NCBI RefSeq assembly: GCF_005222785.1
Contig: NZ_STGH01000001.1
Span: 1,054,001-1,118,000, forward strand
Length of the DNA: 64,000 nt
Reading direction: 5' to 3'
Origin: Rhodobacter sp. SY28-1
GTDB taxonomy: Bacteria; Pseudomonadota; Alphaproteobacteria; Rhodobacterales; Rhodobacteraceae
Notes under the pieces: model-generated
Told to the model about the DNA's origin: nothing
Seen by the model: only the letters and a program-made list of their open reading frames with translations
The model's database searches: none
Made by a program: the position numbers and the translations under genes
Shown here: piece by piece, positions 26,505 to 34,992 of the stretch
How the letters are laid out: each line of letters begins with the position of its first letter
How positions within the stretch are numbered: position 1 is the first letter of the stretch

Positions 26505-27439
26505 AAAGGGGCCTCCGTATTCCAGATGTCCTCGACCTGCTCGTTCGGCACGCAGTCCTGGTTCCCGAAGCTTTCGTGTTCCTCGGGCTCGTGGGATTTC
26601 GGGACGTCAGCTGGCTCCAGTTGAGCATGTAGCCCCGCCAACACGGTAACGGCATCGCCTGCGAGTGCTGCCTCGAGCTGAGTAGCGAGGTTGACGTTCT
26701 TGCTCCGCAGGCCCTCGATGGTGGCCCTTGCCTCGGCAAGGTCGACCCTTAGCCCAATCACTGTATCAATCAGCATATCGCGGGTCATTTGCGCCAGCGC
26801 GTTGCGGGCATCTTCCACCGCGGATCCGAATGGGTCAGAGCCTTGATCGGCGCGCGGCGCAGAAGCTTCTTCAAGGATGTCCTGCTGCTCAGGCAGCGCG
26901 TCTGCACTGACCTCCGATCTGGCTTTCCCTATCTTCGTCGTATTCTGCTGATAGGTTTTGCCAGACCGATCGACGGTCCGGATCGCATCTTGTGACCGAT
27001 CACAAGATGCGGACATCTCTTTGCTCACGCGGTTGACGAACTCACGGCTGACCACGCAGGCTTCAGCGATCTTGGCTTGCGGCCATTGGGACCATTCAGG
27101 GTCCTCGAGAAGCATCATCACCGAGTGGCGCTTGTCTTCGTTGCTACGGCGGAGGCCGTGCGTCGTATTCGCCTTCAAGGAATGCAGGATCGCGCGACGC
27201 TGGTCCCCTTTGCGGAAATCAGCCGGGATTTTGCTTTTGCCGATCCGTGCCCATGCAGCGAGGCGATGGAACCCGTCGGCCAGCCAGTAGTCTGTTCCGT
27301 CGTGGTAGACGACAACGGGAGGGAAGACGTTGTTTTCATCAGACATGGCTTCGACGTACTCAGACACCGTTATCTCATTGATCTTCACTCGGGATTGAGT
27401 CCCGCCGTCGAGGCGGATCCTGGAAATATCCATCATCAT
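26501..27439 (-). CDS. ParB/sulfiredoxin-fold domain protein
   Basis: A 312-residue protein. Residues 1-110 form the ParB N-terminal fold with the motif YWLADGFHRLAAW (the GxxR/HR active strip) and a ParB-like start ISRIRLDGGTQSRVKI. A helix-turn-helix follows at about 110-150 (AKIAEACVVSREFVNRVSKE). The C-terminal half is variable and helical (LIDTVIGLRVDLAEARATIEGL). I used the first of three ATGs, which overlaps the alpA stop. There is no ParA nearby, so it may regulate the island or act as a DNA-binding accessory factor rather than partition DNA. Confidence 0.75.
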   Translation of the reverse strand: MMMDISRIRLDGGTQSRVKINEITVSEYVEAMSDENNVFPPVVVYHDGTDYWLADGFHRLAAWARIGKSKIPADFRKGDQRRAILHSLKANTTHGLRRSNEDKRHSVMMLLEDPEWSQWPQAKIAEACVVSREFVNRVSKEMSASCDRSQDAIRTVDRSGKTYQQNTTKIGKARSEVSADALPEQQDILEEASAPRADQGSDPFGSAVEDARNALAQMTRDMLIDTVIGLRVDLAEARATIEGLRSKNVNLATQLEAALAGDAVTVLAGLHAQLEPADVPKSHEPEEHESFGNQDCVPNEQVEDIWNTEAPF

Positions 27440-27621
27440 TTGGACACCGGACGGCCGGCTTCCCAAGCCTCAATCTCGCTCAGCTTCCAACGCGAGCACT
27501 GTTGCGAGAGCTTCATCGGTTTAGGGAAGTCGGAGTCAGTTCTTGTCCAGCGCCAGATCGTGGCACGGTGCACGCCGTAGCGGGAAGCAAGCTGAATGTC
27601 CGAGACGTAGAGTACTGTCAT
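27436..27621 (-). CDS. AlpA-type helix-turn-helix regulator / excisionase
   Basis: A 61-residue protein (MTVLYVSD start) with a MerR-like helix-turn-helix: SDIQLASRYGVHRATIWRW followed by DFPKPMKL and RWKLSEIEAWE, the classic AlpA/excisionase pattern. AlpA-type proteins control P4-type integrases and element excision. An upstream ATG at 27636 would extend it by five residues but lies inside the perfect hairpin at 27627-27654. It leads an operon with the ParB-like and 138-residue genes. Confidence 0.85.
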   Translation of the reverse strand: MTVLYVSDIQLASRYGVHRATIWRWTRTDSDFPKPMKLSQQCSRWKLSEIEAWEAGRPVSK

Positions 27622-27626
27622 TGTCG

Positions 27627-27654
27627 TGCGCCCCATCGGTTACGATGGGGCGCA
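27627..27654. repeat. Perfect 12-bp inverted repeat upstream of alpA
   Basis: TGCGCCCCATCG, a 4-base GTTA spacer, then CGATGGGGCGCA. The arms are exact complements. It ends five bases upstream of the alpA ATG, so it is a likely operator for AlpA autoregulation or a translation-controlling hairpin. Confidence 0.75.
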
Positions 27655-27686
27655 AAATGCTGACCTCTAGGCAACTTGTCTAAGTG

Positions 27687-28349
27687 TCAAAATTCGCCGC
27701 TTTTCTGCATTTCTGACAACGCCCACTCACAGGCTCTTCTGCAGTCAGAAGATATTGAAAACTCGTCGAAAAGAGCTTCGCAGAACTTCGCGAACTTAGT
27801 GCTACCTTTGCGATAGGTTGGTCTGGATTGGCCAATCCTACAGATGGCCAAGCCAGCATAGTAAGCAACTTTCCGAGCGACTAGATCAGGCTTTCTCCCT
27901 TTGCCGGACGGAAACGAGCGGCCCTCGTGGATAAGCCTCTGGATCGGTTCTTTCAGAGCATCCTTCAGACCCGTCAGCAGTGAGATAGCCGCGCTATCGA
28001 TCCACTCGTCCTTGGTTGTATCAATATCCAGGAGTTCGCGTCGTGCCACATCTTCGGAAACACCGGCTGCTACACGTCTTGCCACGTGACCTTCTAGCCG
28101 AACGATCTGCACCACCCATGGATCAAGATCGGAGATAGCGTTAACGAGTTCCTGGATCTGTTTTCGGATCGCTTCCAGGTCAGCTTCAAGTAAATCTGGT
28201 CGAAGGCTGCGTCGATCCTTGTGAATGCCCGAGGAAAAAATCACGAGAGAGAACCGGTTTACTAGCAGAAGTGTCTTCGCATCAGCAGTACTTCGATCCA
28301 CCTCGGCAAATCGAAGTAACAGTTCGCGGACGATTTCGAAGCTGTTCAC
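27687..28349 (-). CDS. Hypothetical protein coupled to the integrase
   Basis: A 220-residue soluble, mostly helical protein (MNSFEIVRELLLRFAEVDR at the start; CRRACEWALSEMQKSGEF at the end). Its ATG overlaps the integrase stop (ATGA), so the two are co-translated. Base composition is noticeably AT-richer than the flanking chromosome, a sign of transfer. No domain recognised. Confidence 0.6.
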   Translation of the reverse strand: MNSFEIVRELLLRFAEVDRSTADAKTLLLVNRFSLVIFSSGIHKDRRSLRPDLLEADLEAIRKQIQELVNAISDLDPWVVQIVRLEGHVARRVAAGVSEDVARRELLDIDTTKDEWIDSAAISLLTGLKDALKEPIQRLIHEGRSFPSGKGRKPDLVARKVAYYAGLAICRIGQSRPTYRKGSTKFAKFCEALFDEFSISSDCRRACEWALSEMQKSGEF

Positions 28350-29647
28350 GACCCACTCTTCTGGCTAAACACTGTTGCAGACTTGGCATCGTTGCCCTTC
28401 AAGAAATTCGCCCAAGCTGACATCATTGTGCGGCGCTTCTCAACCATGTCTCCCCGCCGATAGGCAGCTTCCACGGCATTTCCAACTTTGTGGGCCAGTG
28501 CAACCTCGGCCAAATCGCCGGGAAAGTCGGTTCGCTCGGCAACCCAGTCGCGGAACGTGCTGCGGAGGCCATGTGGCACGGCAGGGCGCTTGCTCACGCG
28601 GTCCAAAAATCCCGGCCCATCCGCTAAAATGTCGGCCTCATGTAAGCGCCGCATAGTCGCGGAAAGGGTCATGTCAGACAGTTGCCCGCCTCTACTGGAC
28701 GGAAAGACCAGATCGGTCCCGTCCAGTTTCGGCAGGGCCTTCAGAAGCGCCAGCGCAGGGTCGGTCAGCGGGACGCGATGTTCCTTACCCATTTTCATGC
28801 GCTCAGCTGGAACAATCCAAAGGGTGCGGTCCAGGTCGATTTCTGACCAGATCGCGCCGCGCACTTCCCCGGAGCGGGCGGCAGTCAGGGCGGCAAACTC
28901 CAAAGCTCTCGGCCCGAAGCCTTCCCGCTGCCGAATGGCGCTAAACCATCGAGGGGCGTCGTCTAGGCTGAGCGCCGGTTGATTGCCCTTCGCTTTCACC
29001 TTCGACGGTGCGGGCAACAGTTCCTTGAGATTGCCCGCCCAGCGGGCGGGGTTGTCGCCCGTCCGGTGCCCGGCGACAGTTGCCCAGGACAAGACGCTTT
29101 CGATCCGCCCCCGAAGGCGGGAAGCGGTCTCTGTGCGGTCGGTCCAGATCGGGTGCAGAACTAGCAGCACGTCTTGAACAGTTATCTGCGAGACGGCCAG
29201 CTTTCCGAGAACCGGGAAAGCGAGTTGCTCAAGAGTCGCGCGCCACTGGTTGCGGTGCTTTTCGTTCCGGTAGGCGTCCAGCTTTGCTTCGAGGTATTTG
29301 TTCGCCGCCTCGGCAAAGGTCAGCCCCTTGCTTGTCGCGGCGGCCAGAGCTTCTCTAGCCGCCTTCCGCTCTGCCATCGGGTCAACGCCGCGCTCAATTT
29401 TGTCGCGGGCTTCCCTCGCCTTGTCGCGGGCCTGGGCCAGTGTCACGGTCGGAAAGCCGCCAAGGCCAATCTCGGCCCGCCGTCCAGCCATCGCGGCCCG
29501 AAGGATCCATGTCTTTCCCCCCTTGGGGGTGATTTGCAGGTAGAGACCGGCAACGCCCCCGACCGGGAGCATGGTGTTACCCTTGCCCCCTGCATGAGTC
29601 GCCCGCTTCACGTCCAGCGGCCCGAGTTCCTTCGCAACGCGCGGCAA
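28346..29647 (-). CDS. P4-type tyrosine integrase
   Basis: A 433-residue integrase. The N-terminal arm-type domain (about 1-100) contains GVAGLYLQITPKGGKTW and the DUF4102 pattern EIGLGGFPTVTLAQARDKA. The core-binding domain follows, then the catalytic domain with the tyrosine recombinase residues: Arg in TAARSGEVRGA, HGLRSTFRDW, ALAHK and Tyr in VEAAYRRGDM. The start is a TTG with GGAGG 8 bases upstream. P4-type integrases usually insert at the 3' end of a tRNA gene, and this one sits at the right end of the accessory region reading inward. Confidence 0.93.
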   Translation of the reverse strand: MPRVAKELGPLDVKRATHAGGKGNTMLPVGGVAGLYLQITPKGGKTWILRAAMAGRRAEIGLGGFPTVTLAQARDKAREARDKIERGVDPMAERKAAREALAAATSKGLTFAEAANKYLEAKLDAYRNEKHRNQWRATLEQLAFPVLGKLAVSQITVQDVLLVLHPIWTDRTETASRLRGRIESVLSWATVAGHRTGDNPARWAGNLKELLPAPSKVKAKGNQPALSLDDAPRWFSAIRQREGFGPRALEFAALTAARSGEVRGAIWSEIDLDRTLWIVPAERMKMGKEHRVPLTDPALALLKALPKLDGTDLVFPSSRGGQLSDMTLSATMRRLHEADILADGPGFLDRVSKRPAVPHGLRSTFRDWVAERTDFPGDLAEVALAHKVGNAVEAAYRRGDMVEKRRTMMSAWANFLKGNDAKSATVFSQKSGS

Positions 29648-29934
29648 GCGATAGCCTCCATCTTACCCACCTAAAAGATTATCACTTGAAGCGCCGGGAT
29701 GCAACGCACTGAAACAAGTTGATGCATGAAGTATCTGAATTATCGTGGCTTTTGGTTGGCGTGGTGCAGCGGTCTGTTGCGGGATGCAAAAGCGGAATGG
29801 CGGTCCTCTGCTCCACCAACCCTCCTTACTGAACATCAACGACCGGACAGCGCCCGTTGGCGGTCGCGTTCCGTCGCCAGTCTGTCATAAAACCTTCATT
29901 GGACGCCCAGGCATATTTCCATTATTCAGGAAAT
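29648..29934. other. Intergenic region between integrase and arsenic cluster, possible attachment site
   Basis: No gene. It contains an imperfect inverted repeat at 29754-29821: GGTTGG and TGGTGCAG on the left, CTGCTCCACCAACC on the right. The right arm includes CTCCACCA, which resembles a tRNA acceptor end, but there is no T-arm or anticodon stem, so I do not call a tRNA. As the DNA just outside the integrase gene, this is the natural place for an attachment site. Confidence 0.4.
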
Positions 29935-30789
29935 ATGGAAATTAATCACGCTACCCATGCCTTTGCCACCCTCGGCCACCCTGACCGGCTGGCGGTCTTC
30001 CGCCTGCTGATGCGGTTTGCGCCCCAAGGCGTGCGCCCGACCGAGATCGCCGAGGCTTTGGGCCTGAAACCGAACACCCTGTCACATCATCTGGCTGACC
30101 TTACCGCGTCTGGCCTCGTCCAGGTCACGCGGGCAGGCAGGTCGCTCTATTACGCCGTCGATCTCGACAGGACCGAAGGATTGATCGGCTACCTCGCCCT
30201 CGACGTTGGCCGGGCCCGGCCCGACCTCCTTGCCTCCCTCCTCTCCGCCCCGAAGGACATCCCCCACATGGACCGGACCATCCCCGACACCGACTTCGAC
30301 GTGCTCTTCATCTGCTCGGGCAACTCGGCCCGGTCGATCTTTGCCGAGGCACTGTTGCGCGATCTGGGCCGCGGCAAGTTCCAGGCCTTTTCGGCCGGCT
30401 ACAACCCCGGCAGCCAGCTGAACCCCTTCGCGCTGGAAATCCTGAAGCGGAACGGCCACGACACATCCGGCCTGCGCTCCAAGCATATCTCGGAGTTCCA
30501 GAGGCCCGGCGCCATCGTGATGGATTTCGTCTTCACCGTCTGCGACACCGCCGCGGCCGAGGACTGCCCGCCCTGGCCCGGCCAGCCGATCACCGGCCAC
30601 TGGGGCCTGCCCGACCCGGTCAAGGCCTCGGGCACCGATGCGGAAAAGGCGCTGGTCTTCGCCCAGACCTACGCGGCCTTGCGTCGCCGGATCGCGGCCT
30701 TTGTCGAGCTGCCGTTCGAAAGCCTGAACCGCCTTTCCCTGCAATCCCGTGTCGATGCCATCGGCGCCGACTCCAAGGCAAAGGCCTGA
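29935..30789 (+). CDS. ArsR-family regulator fused to LMW-phosphatase-type arsenate reductase
   Basis: A 284-residue fusion. Residues 1 to about 100 are an ArsR winged helix ([33 protein letters not shown]). Residues about 115-284 are a low-molecular-weight phosphatase-type ArsC with the P-loop CSGNSARS (CX5RS), and the Asp-containing WGLPDPV segment near the end. I chose the ATG at 29935 because it starts the ArsR domain; the open frame extends upstream without domain content. The role is arsenate sensing/reduction, with GAPDH and ArsJ following. Gene spacing (4 bases) shows an operon. ArsR lacks an obvious paired metal-binding Cys motif in its helices. Confidence 0.85.
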   Translation: MEINHATHAFATLGHPDRLAVFRLLMRFAPQGVRPTEIAEALGLKPNTLSHHLADLTASGLVQVTRAGRSLYYAVDLDRTEGLIGYLALDVGRARPDLLASLLSAPKDIPHMDRTIPDTDFDVLFICSGNSARSIFAEALLRDLGRGKFQAFSAGYNPGSQLNPFALEILKRNGHDTSGLRSKHISEFQRPGAIVMDFVFTVCDTAAAEDCPPWPGQPITGHWGLPDPVKASGTDAEKALVFAQTYAALRRRIAAFVELPFESLNRLSLQSRVDAIGADSKAKA

Positions 30790-30793
30790 CCAG

Positions 30794-31801
30794 ATGACCC
30801 GCATTGCCCTGAACGGCCTTGGCCGCATCGGAAAGCTTGTCCTGCGCGACCTGATCGACAGCGGCGCCGGGGGCGAGATCGTGCTGTTGAACGACGCGCA
30901 AGGCGATGCCGAACAGCACGCCCTGTTGATGGAGTTCGACTCGGTCCACGGTCGCTGGCGCACGCCGGTTGCACATGAGCCGGGCAAGCTGGTGTTGAAC
31001 GGCCAGACTATCCGCCTGACGCATGAGAAGACCATCGAGGCCCTGCCACTGGCAGAGCTTGGCGTCGATCTGGTCATCGACTGCACGGGCGTCTTCAAGA
31101 CGGCGGCGAAAGTGGCACCCTACTACGCCGCCGGGGTGAAGAAGGTCGTGGTCAGCGCGCCGGTCAAGGATGGCGGGGCATTGAACCTGGTCTACGGGGT
31201 GAACCACCAGCTTTACGACGGCTCGCAGACCCTGGTCACCGCTGCCTCCTGCACCACGAACTGCCTCGCCCCCGTGGTGAAGGTGATCCACGAAAGCCTG
31301 GGCATCCGGCATGGGTCGATCACCACGATCCATGATGTGACCAACACCCAGACCATCGTGGACCGCCCGGCCAAGGACATGCGCCGCGCCCGGTCAGCCC
31401 TGATGAACCTGATCCCGACCACGACCGGCTCGGCCACGGCCATCACGCTGATCTACCCCGAGCTGAAGGGTCGGCTGAACGGCCATGCCGTGCGGGTGCC
31501 GCTTCTGAATGCCTCGCTGACCGATTGCGTGTTCGAGGTGGAAAGGGCGACGACGGCCGAGGAGGTGAATGCCCTCTTCAAGGCCGCGGCAGAGAGCCCG
31601 CTGAAGGGGATCCTGGGGTACGAGGCGCGTCCGCTGGTGTCCTGCGACTTCACCAACGATCCGCGCTCGGCGATCATCGACGCACAGTCCACCATGGTTA
31701 TCAACGGCACGCAGGTGAAGGTCTACGCCTGGTATGACAACGAGTGGGGCTATTCCTGCCGCCTTGCCGACATTGCGCGGATGGTCGCAGGATCGCTGTG
31801 A
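30794..31801 (+). CDS. ArsJ-associated glyceraldehyde-3-phosphate dehydrogenase
   Basis: A 335-residue GAPDH: NAD-binding [14 protein letters not shown] at the N-terminus, catalytic Cys in [11 protein letters not shown], and the C-terminal [10 protein letters not shown] signature. In ars operons this enzyme uses arsenate in place of phosphate to form 1-arseno-3-phosphoglycerate, which ArsJ exports. The position between the ArsR-ArsC fusion and arsJ, with GTGA overlap to arsJ, indicates that role rather than central glycolysis. The start ATG is five bases after the previous stop. Confidence 0.93.
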   Translation: MTRIALNGLGRIGKLVLRDLIDSGAGGEIVLLNDAQGDAEQHALLMEFDSVHGRWRTPVAHEPGKLVLNGQTIRLTHEKTIEALPLAELGVDLVIDCTGVFKTAAKVAPYYAAGVKKVVVSAPVKDGGALNLVYGVNHQLYDGSQTLVTAASCTTNCLAPVVKVIHESLGIRHGSITTIHDVTNTQTIVDRPAKDMRRARSALMNLIPTTTGSATAITLIYPELKGRLNGHAVRVPLLNASLTDCVFEVERATTAEEVNALFKAAAESPLKGILGYEARPLVSCDFTNDPRSAIIDAQSTMVINGTQVKVYAWYDNEWGYSCRLADIARMVAGSL

Positions 31802-33069
31802 CGAACGCCGCGAGCCCAGCCGCCCCACCGCCCAATCCGCTGCGGGCCTATGCGGCAGTGACGGCGGCCTACTGGGCCTTCATGCTGTCCGACGGCGCGC
31901 TGCGGATGCTGGTGCTTTTGCACTTCAACGCGCTGGGCTTCACGCCGGTGCAACTGGCCTGGCTGTTCCTGCTGTATGAGGTCGCCGGGATCGTGACCAA
32001 CCTCGCTGCCGGCTGGCTGGCCGCGCGCTTTGGCCTGGCGGCAACGCTTTATGGCGGGCTTGCGTTGCAGATCGCAGCCCTGCTGGCGCTTGCCCAGCTT
32101 GATCCGGCGTGGAGCATCGCCGCCTCTGTCGCCTTCGTGATGGTGGTGCAGGGTGTCTCGGGCGTGGCCAAGGATCTGGCCAAGATGTCCTCCAAATCCG
32201 CGGTCAAGCTTCTGGCCCCGACCGAGACCGGGGGGCTCTTCCGCTGGGTCGCGCTGCTGACGGGGTCGAAGAATGCCGTTAAGGGCCTGGGCTTCTTCCT
32301 CGGCGCGGCGCTTCTGGCTGTGGCGGGGTTTCAGGCGGCGGTCTGGGGTATGGCGGCCGTGCTTGCCGTGATCCTGCTCGCCGTGGCCCTGTTCCTGCCC
32401 GCAGGCCTGCCCGGGCGGATGAAGGCGGATGAGGCTTGGGGCGGCTGGCGGTCGCAGGACCCGCGCGTCAACCGGCTCAGCCTGGCCCGCCTGTTCCTCT
32501 TTGGTGCGCGCGACGTCTGGTTCGTCGTCGGCATCCCGGTCTATTTCCAGGCGGTCCTTTCCGACGGCACAGCCGAGGGCCGCCGCGAGGCCTTCTTCCT
32601 GATCGGCGGCTTTCTGGCGCTGTGGATCATCGCCTATGGCGCGGTGCAGGCCATCGCCCCACGCCTGCTGGGGGCCAAGGATCAACCCGAGGCCGAAACC
32701 GTCCGCAAGGCAATCCTCTGGGCCGGGCTATTGGTGCCGATCCCCTTCCTGCTGGCGGGCGCGGCCTGGGCGGCTGGCGGACCCGCCCCCTGGCTGACGG
32801 CCACGCTGATCGCGGGCCTTCTCGTCTTCGGCCTTGTCTTCGCGGTCAATTCCTCGGTCCATTCCTACCTGATCCTCGCCTTCGGATCGGCAGACCGGAT
32901 CACCCGCGATGTCGGTTTCTACTACATGGCCAATGCTGCCGGGCGGCTTGTCGGAACGCTGCTCTCCGGCCTCAGCTATCAGACCGGGGGCCTGCCGCTT
33001 TGCCTCGCCACCGCCGGGGTCATGGCGCTGGCCAGCTGGCTTGCGGCCAGACGGCTGGGGCAGGGCTGA
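31798..33069 (+). CDS. arsJ: Organoarsenical efflux MFS transporter ArsJ
   Basis: A 423-residue major facilitator superfamily permease with about 11-12 hydrophobic segments. The N-terminus ([20 protein letters not shown]) and the central [15 protein letters not shown] and [14 protein letters not shown] segments match ArsJ. It exports 1-arseno-3-phosphoglycerate made by the adjacent GAPDH; the product then decomposes to arsenate outside. GTG start overlapping the GAPDH stop (GTGA). Inner membrane. Confidence 0.92.
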   Translation: MTNAASPAAPPPNPLRAYAAVTAAYWAFMLSDGALRMLVLLHFNALGFTPVQLAWLFLLYEVAGIVTNLAAGWLAARFGLAATLYGGLALQIAALLALAQLDPAWSIAASVAFVMVVQGVSGVAKDLAKMSSKSAVKLLAPTETGGLFRWVALLTGSKNAVKGLGFFLGAALLAVAGFQAAVWGMAAVLAVILLAVALFLPAGLPGRMKADEAWGGWRSQDPRVNRLSLARLFLFGARDVWFVVGIPVYFQAVLSDGTAEGRREAFFLIGGFLALWIIAYGAVQAIAPRLLGAKDQPEAETVRKAILWAGLLVPIPFLLAGAAWAAGGPAPWLTATLIAGLLVFGLVFAVNSSVHSYLILAFGSADRITRDVGFYYMANAAGRLVGTLLSGLSYQTGGLPLCLATAGVMALASWLAARRLGQG

Positions 33070-33348
33070 ACCGAATCGTCCAGAGTGCGAAGGCAACGTG
33101 TTCGACTTGCGGTTGCCGGATGCTGGGCGAAGGCTCTGACTTTCAGCGTTCGGTTGTGCACAAAACGCTTGATCCACTGGCGGTCTCGGGTGAAACTTTT
33201 CCACCCCTACTGACGGAAAATTCAGGAACCTGCCGAACCGCCGATTTTGGCGACACGTTTGCTATTGATTTTGCAAGGGAAGTTCAAAAGCCATGCCCGC
33301 TGTCGCACGCGCTTCCGGTTTTTACCGCCCCTCGCCAGGGACACAACA

Positions 33349-34992
33349 TTGACGCACAGTTTCGTCCCTCTTGACCGCATCCCTGCGGAGCGCGCTGCCT
33401 TGCGCCATTCCCCGGTCCCTCCCTTGGCCGCAAATGCGCCTGTCCTGCATCTGCGCTTTCAGGGTGGCCAGGTCACCGCGACCGGCGCTGCGCAAGCCTT
33501 CATCGGGCATCGCAGCGATCCACCGGATTCATCGCTTGGCCTTTACGGCAGCTGGTCCTGGGATGGGACCACCCTGCAGGCCGAAGTCGACCCCTTGGGC
33601 TACTTCAGCCTGTTCGTCTACTGCAAGGGACCCGAGATCGCGGTGTCGCCGTCGATCCTGCAGCTTCTGGCCCTGGGCACCGACCCGGAACCCGATCCCG
33701 TGGCGCTCGCCGTCTTCCACCGGATCGGCCATTTCCTGGGCGAGGGCACCCCGTTTCGCCACATCAAGGTCCTGCCTCCGGCGGGACGGCTGGTCTGGAA
33801 GGACGGCATGGCCACGGTGACCGGCAGCCTGCCTGTCCCGCGCGAACAAAGCCTCAGCCGGGCACAGGCGGTCGAAGGCTTCATCGAACTTCCGCGCATG
33901 GCGATCCGCCGGTTCCTTGCGTCCTGGGATGGGCCGATTGCCCTGCCCCTGTCCGGCGGACGGGATTCGCGGCACATCCTGCTCGAGCTTTGCCATCAGG
34001 GCCGCAAGCCCGACACCGTGGCGACCTTCCATCAGGGCGGCCGCTACCTTGACCGCGAAGTGCAGGCCGCGCGGGCGCTGGCGTCCCGGGCCGGGGTGCG
34101 CCACGCTCTCCTGGGACATCCCCGACCCCGGCTGCGGAACGCCTTGCGCGCGCTTCTCTTGACCCAGCTTTGCGCCGACGAACATGCCCAGATGATGCCG
34201 ATGCACGATTTCCTGGGCGGCACCCACGGCATGGCCACGCTGGACGGGATCGGCGGGGACATCCTGACCAACCCGGACGATGATGCCGCGGATTTCTTCA
34301 CCCGCGCCCGCAAGGGGGATTTCGACGGCATCGCCCGCAACCTGGCAGCCGGGCATGGCCGCGTCATCAGCGGCTCGGGCCATACCGGCGGGGCAGGGGC
34401 GATCTATTCGCCCGACCTTGAAGAGGCCGCCATCGCCCGCATCTCCGATGCCATCCGCGCCTTCGAGGCCGCCCCCGACCCCTATCAGGCCTTCTGGTTC
34501 TGGAACCGCACCCGGCGCGAAATCTCGTTCGTCTCCACCGGCATTCTCGGCGGCGCCGCGATGGTCGCCTGCCCGTTCCTGTCGCCCGAGTTTGTCGAAC
34601 TTGGCCTGTCGCTACCCTTCTCTGTCACCCGGGACCAAAGACTGCACGACGACGCCATCGCGCAGGCCTACCCGGACTTCGCCGACATCCCCTATGAATC
34701 GGGCTTCCGCAGCCAGCCCCTGCCGCGCCTGCGCTGGGCGCGGGTGGCGAACCTTCTGGACGGTCTGCGCGTGTCAGCGATGGCCCAACCGGACCGCGCC
34801 ATCGCTGCCATGAAACAGGCGGTGACCAGCCAGCCCCTGCGCCGGGCGCCGGCCGATATCTACCGGCTGCACGCCGCGTTCGTCGCATCCATGTCCGCCT
34901 CCGAGGCGCGTCGTCTGCTTGCCCTGGAGGAACGGCTCAGCGGCGCGGCGCCCAAGGGCCAAGGAGTAGTGAGTGATGTCTTTACCGCTTGA
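33349..34992 (+). CDS. Asparagine-synthetase-like protein lacking the glutaminase Cys
   Basis: A 547-residue protein with an asparagine-synthase C-terminal domain; the PP-loop LSGGRDSR is at 201-208 and indicates ATP-pyrophosphatase activation of a carboxylate. The N-terminal glutamine-amidotransferase-like region (about 1-160) is present but begins MTHSF, so the Cys2 nucleophile is missing. This is also the case in beta-lactam-type synthetases and other repurposed members. Start is a TTG at 33349 with AGGGA about 10 bases upstream; the open frame extends to 33247, but that part lacks domain features. It overlaps the downstream glycosyltransferase by 17 bases, suggesting a joint role in polysaccharide or secondary-product modification. 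Substrate unknown. Confidence 0.75.
   Translation: MTHSFVPLDRIPAERAALRHSPVPPLAANAPVLHLRFQGGQVTATGAAQAFIGHRSDPPDSSLGLYGSWSWDGTTLQAEVDPLGYFSLFVYCKGPEIAVSPSILQLLALGTDPEPDPVALAVFHRIGHFLGEGTPFRHIKVLPPAGRLVWKDGMATVTGSLPVPREQSLSRAQAVEGFIELPRMAIRRFLASWDGPIALPLSGGRDSRHILLELCHQGRKPDTVATFHQGGRYLDREVQAARALASRAGVRHALLGHPRPRLRNALRALLLTQLCADEHAQMMPMHDFLGGTHGMATLDGIGGDILTNPDDDAADFFTRARKGDFDGIARNLAAGHGRVISGSGHTGGAGAIYSPDLEEAAIARISDAIRAFEAAPDPYQAFWFWNRTRREISFVSTGILGGAAMVACPFLSPEFVELGLSLPFSVTRDQRLHDDAIAQAYPDFADIPYESGFRSQPLPRLRWARVANLLDGLRVSAMAQPDRAIAAMKQAVTSQPLRRAPADIYRLHAAFVASMSASEARRLLALEERLSGAAPKGQGVVSDVFTA

Noticed and set aside
29754-29821. Possible tRNA or tRNA-like gene because of the CTCCACCA end
   Set aside because: No T-loop TTCRA and no cloverleaf; kept only as a candidate attachment site.
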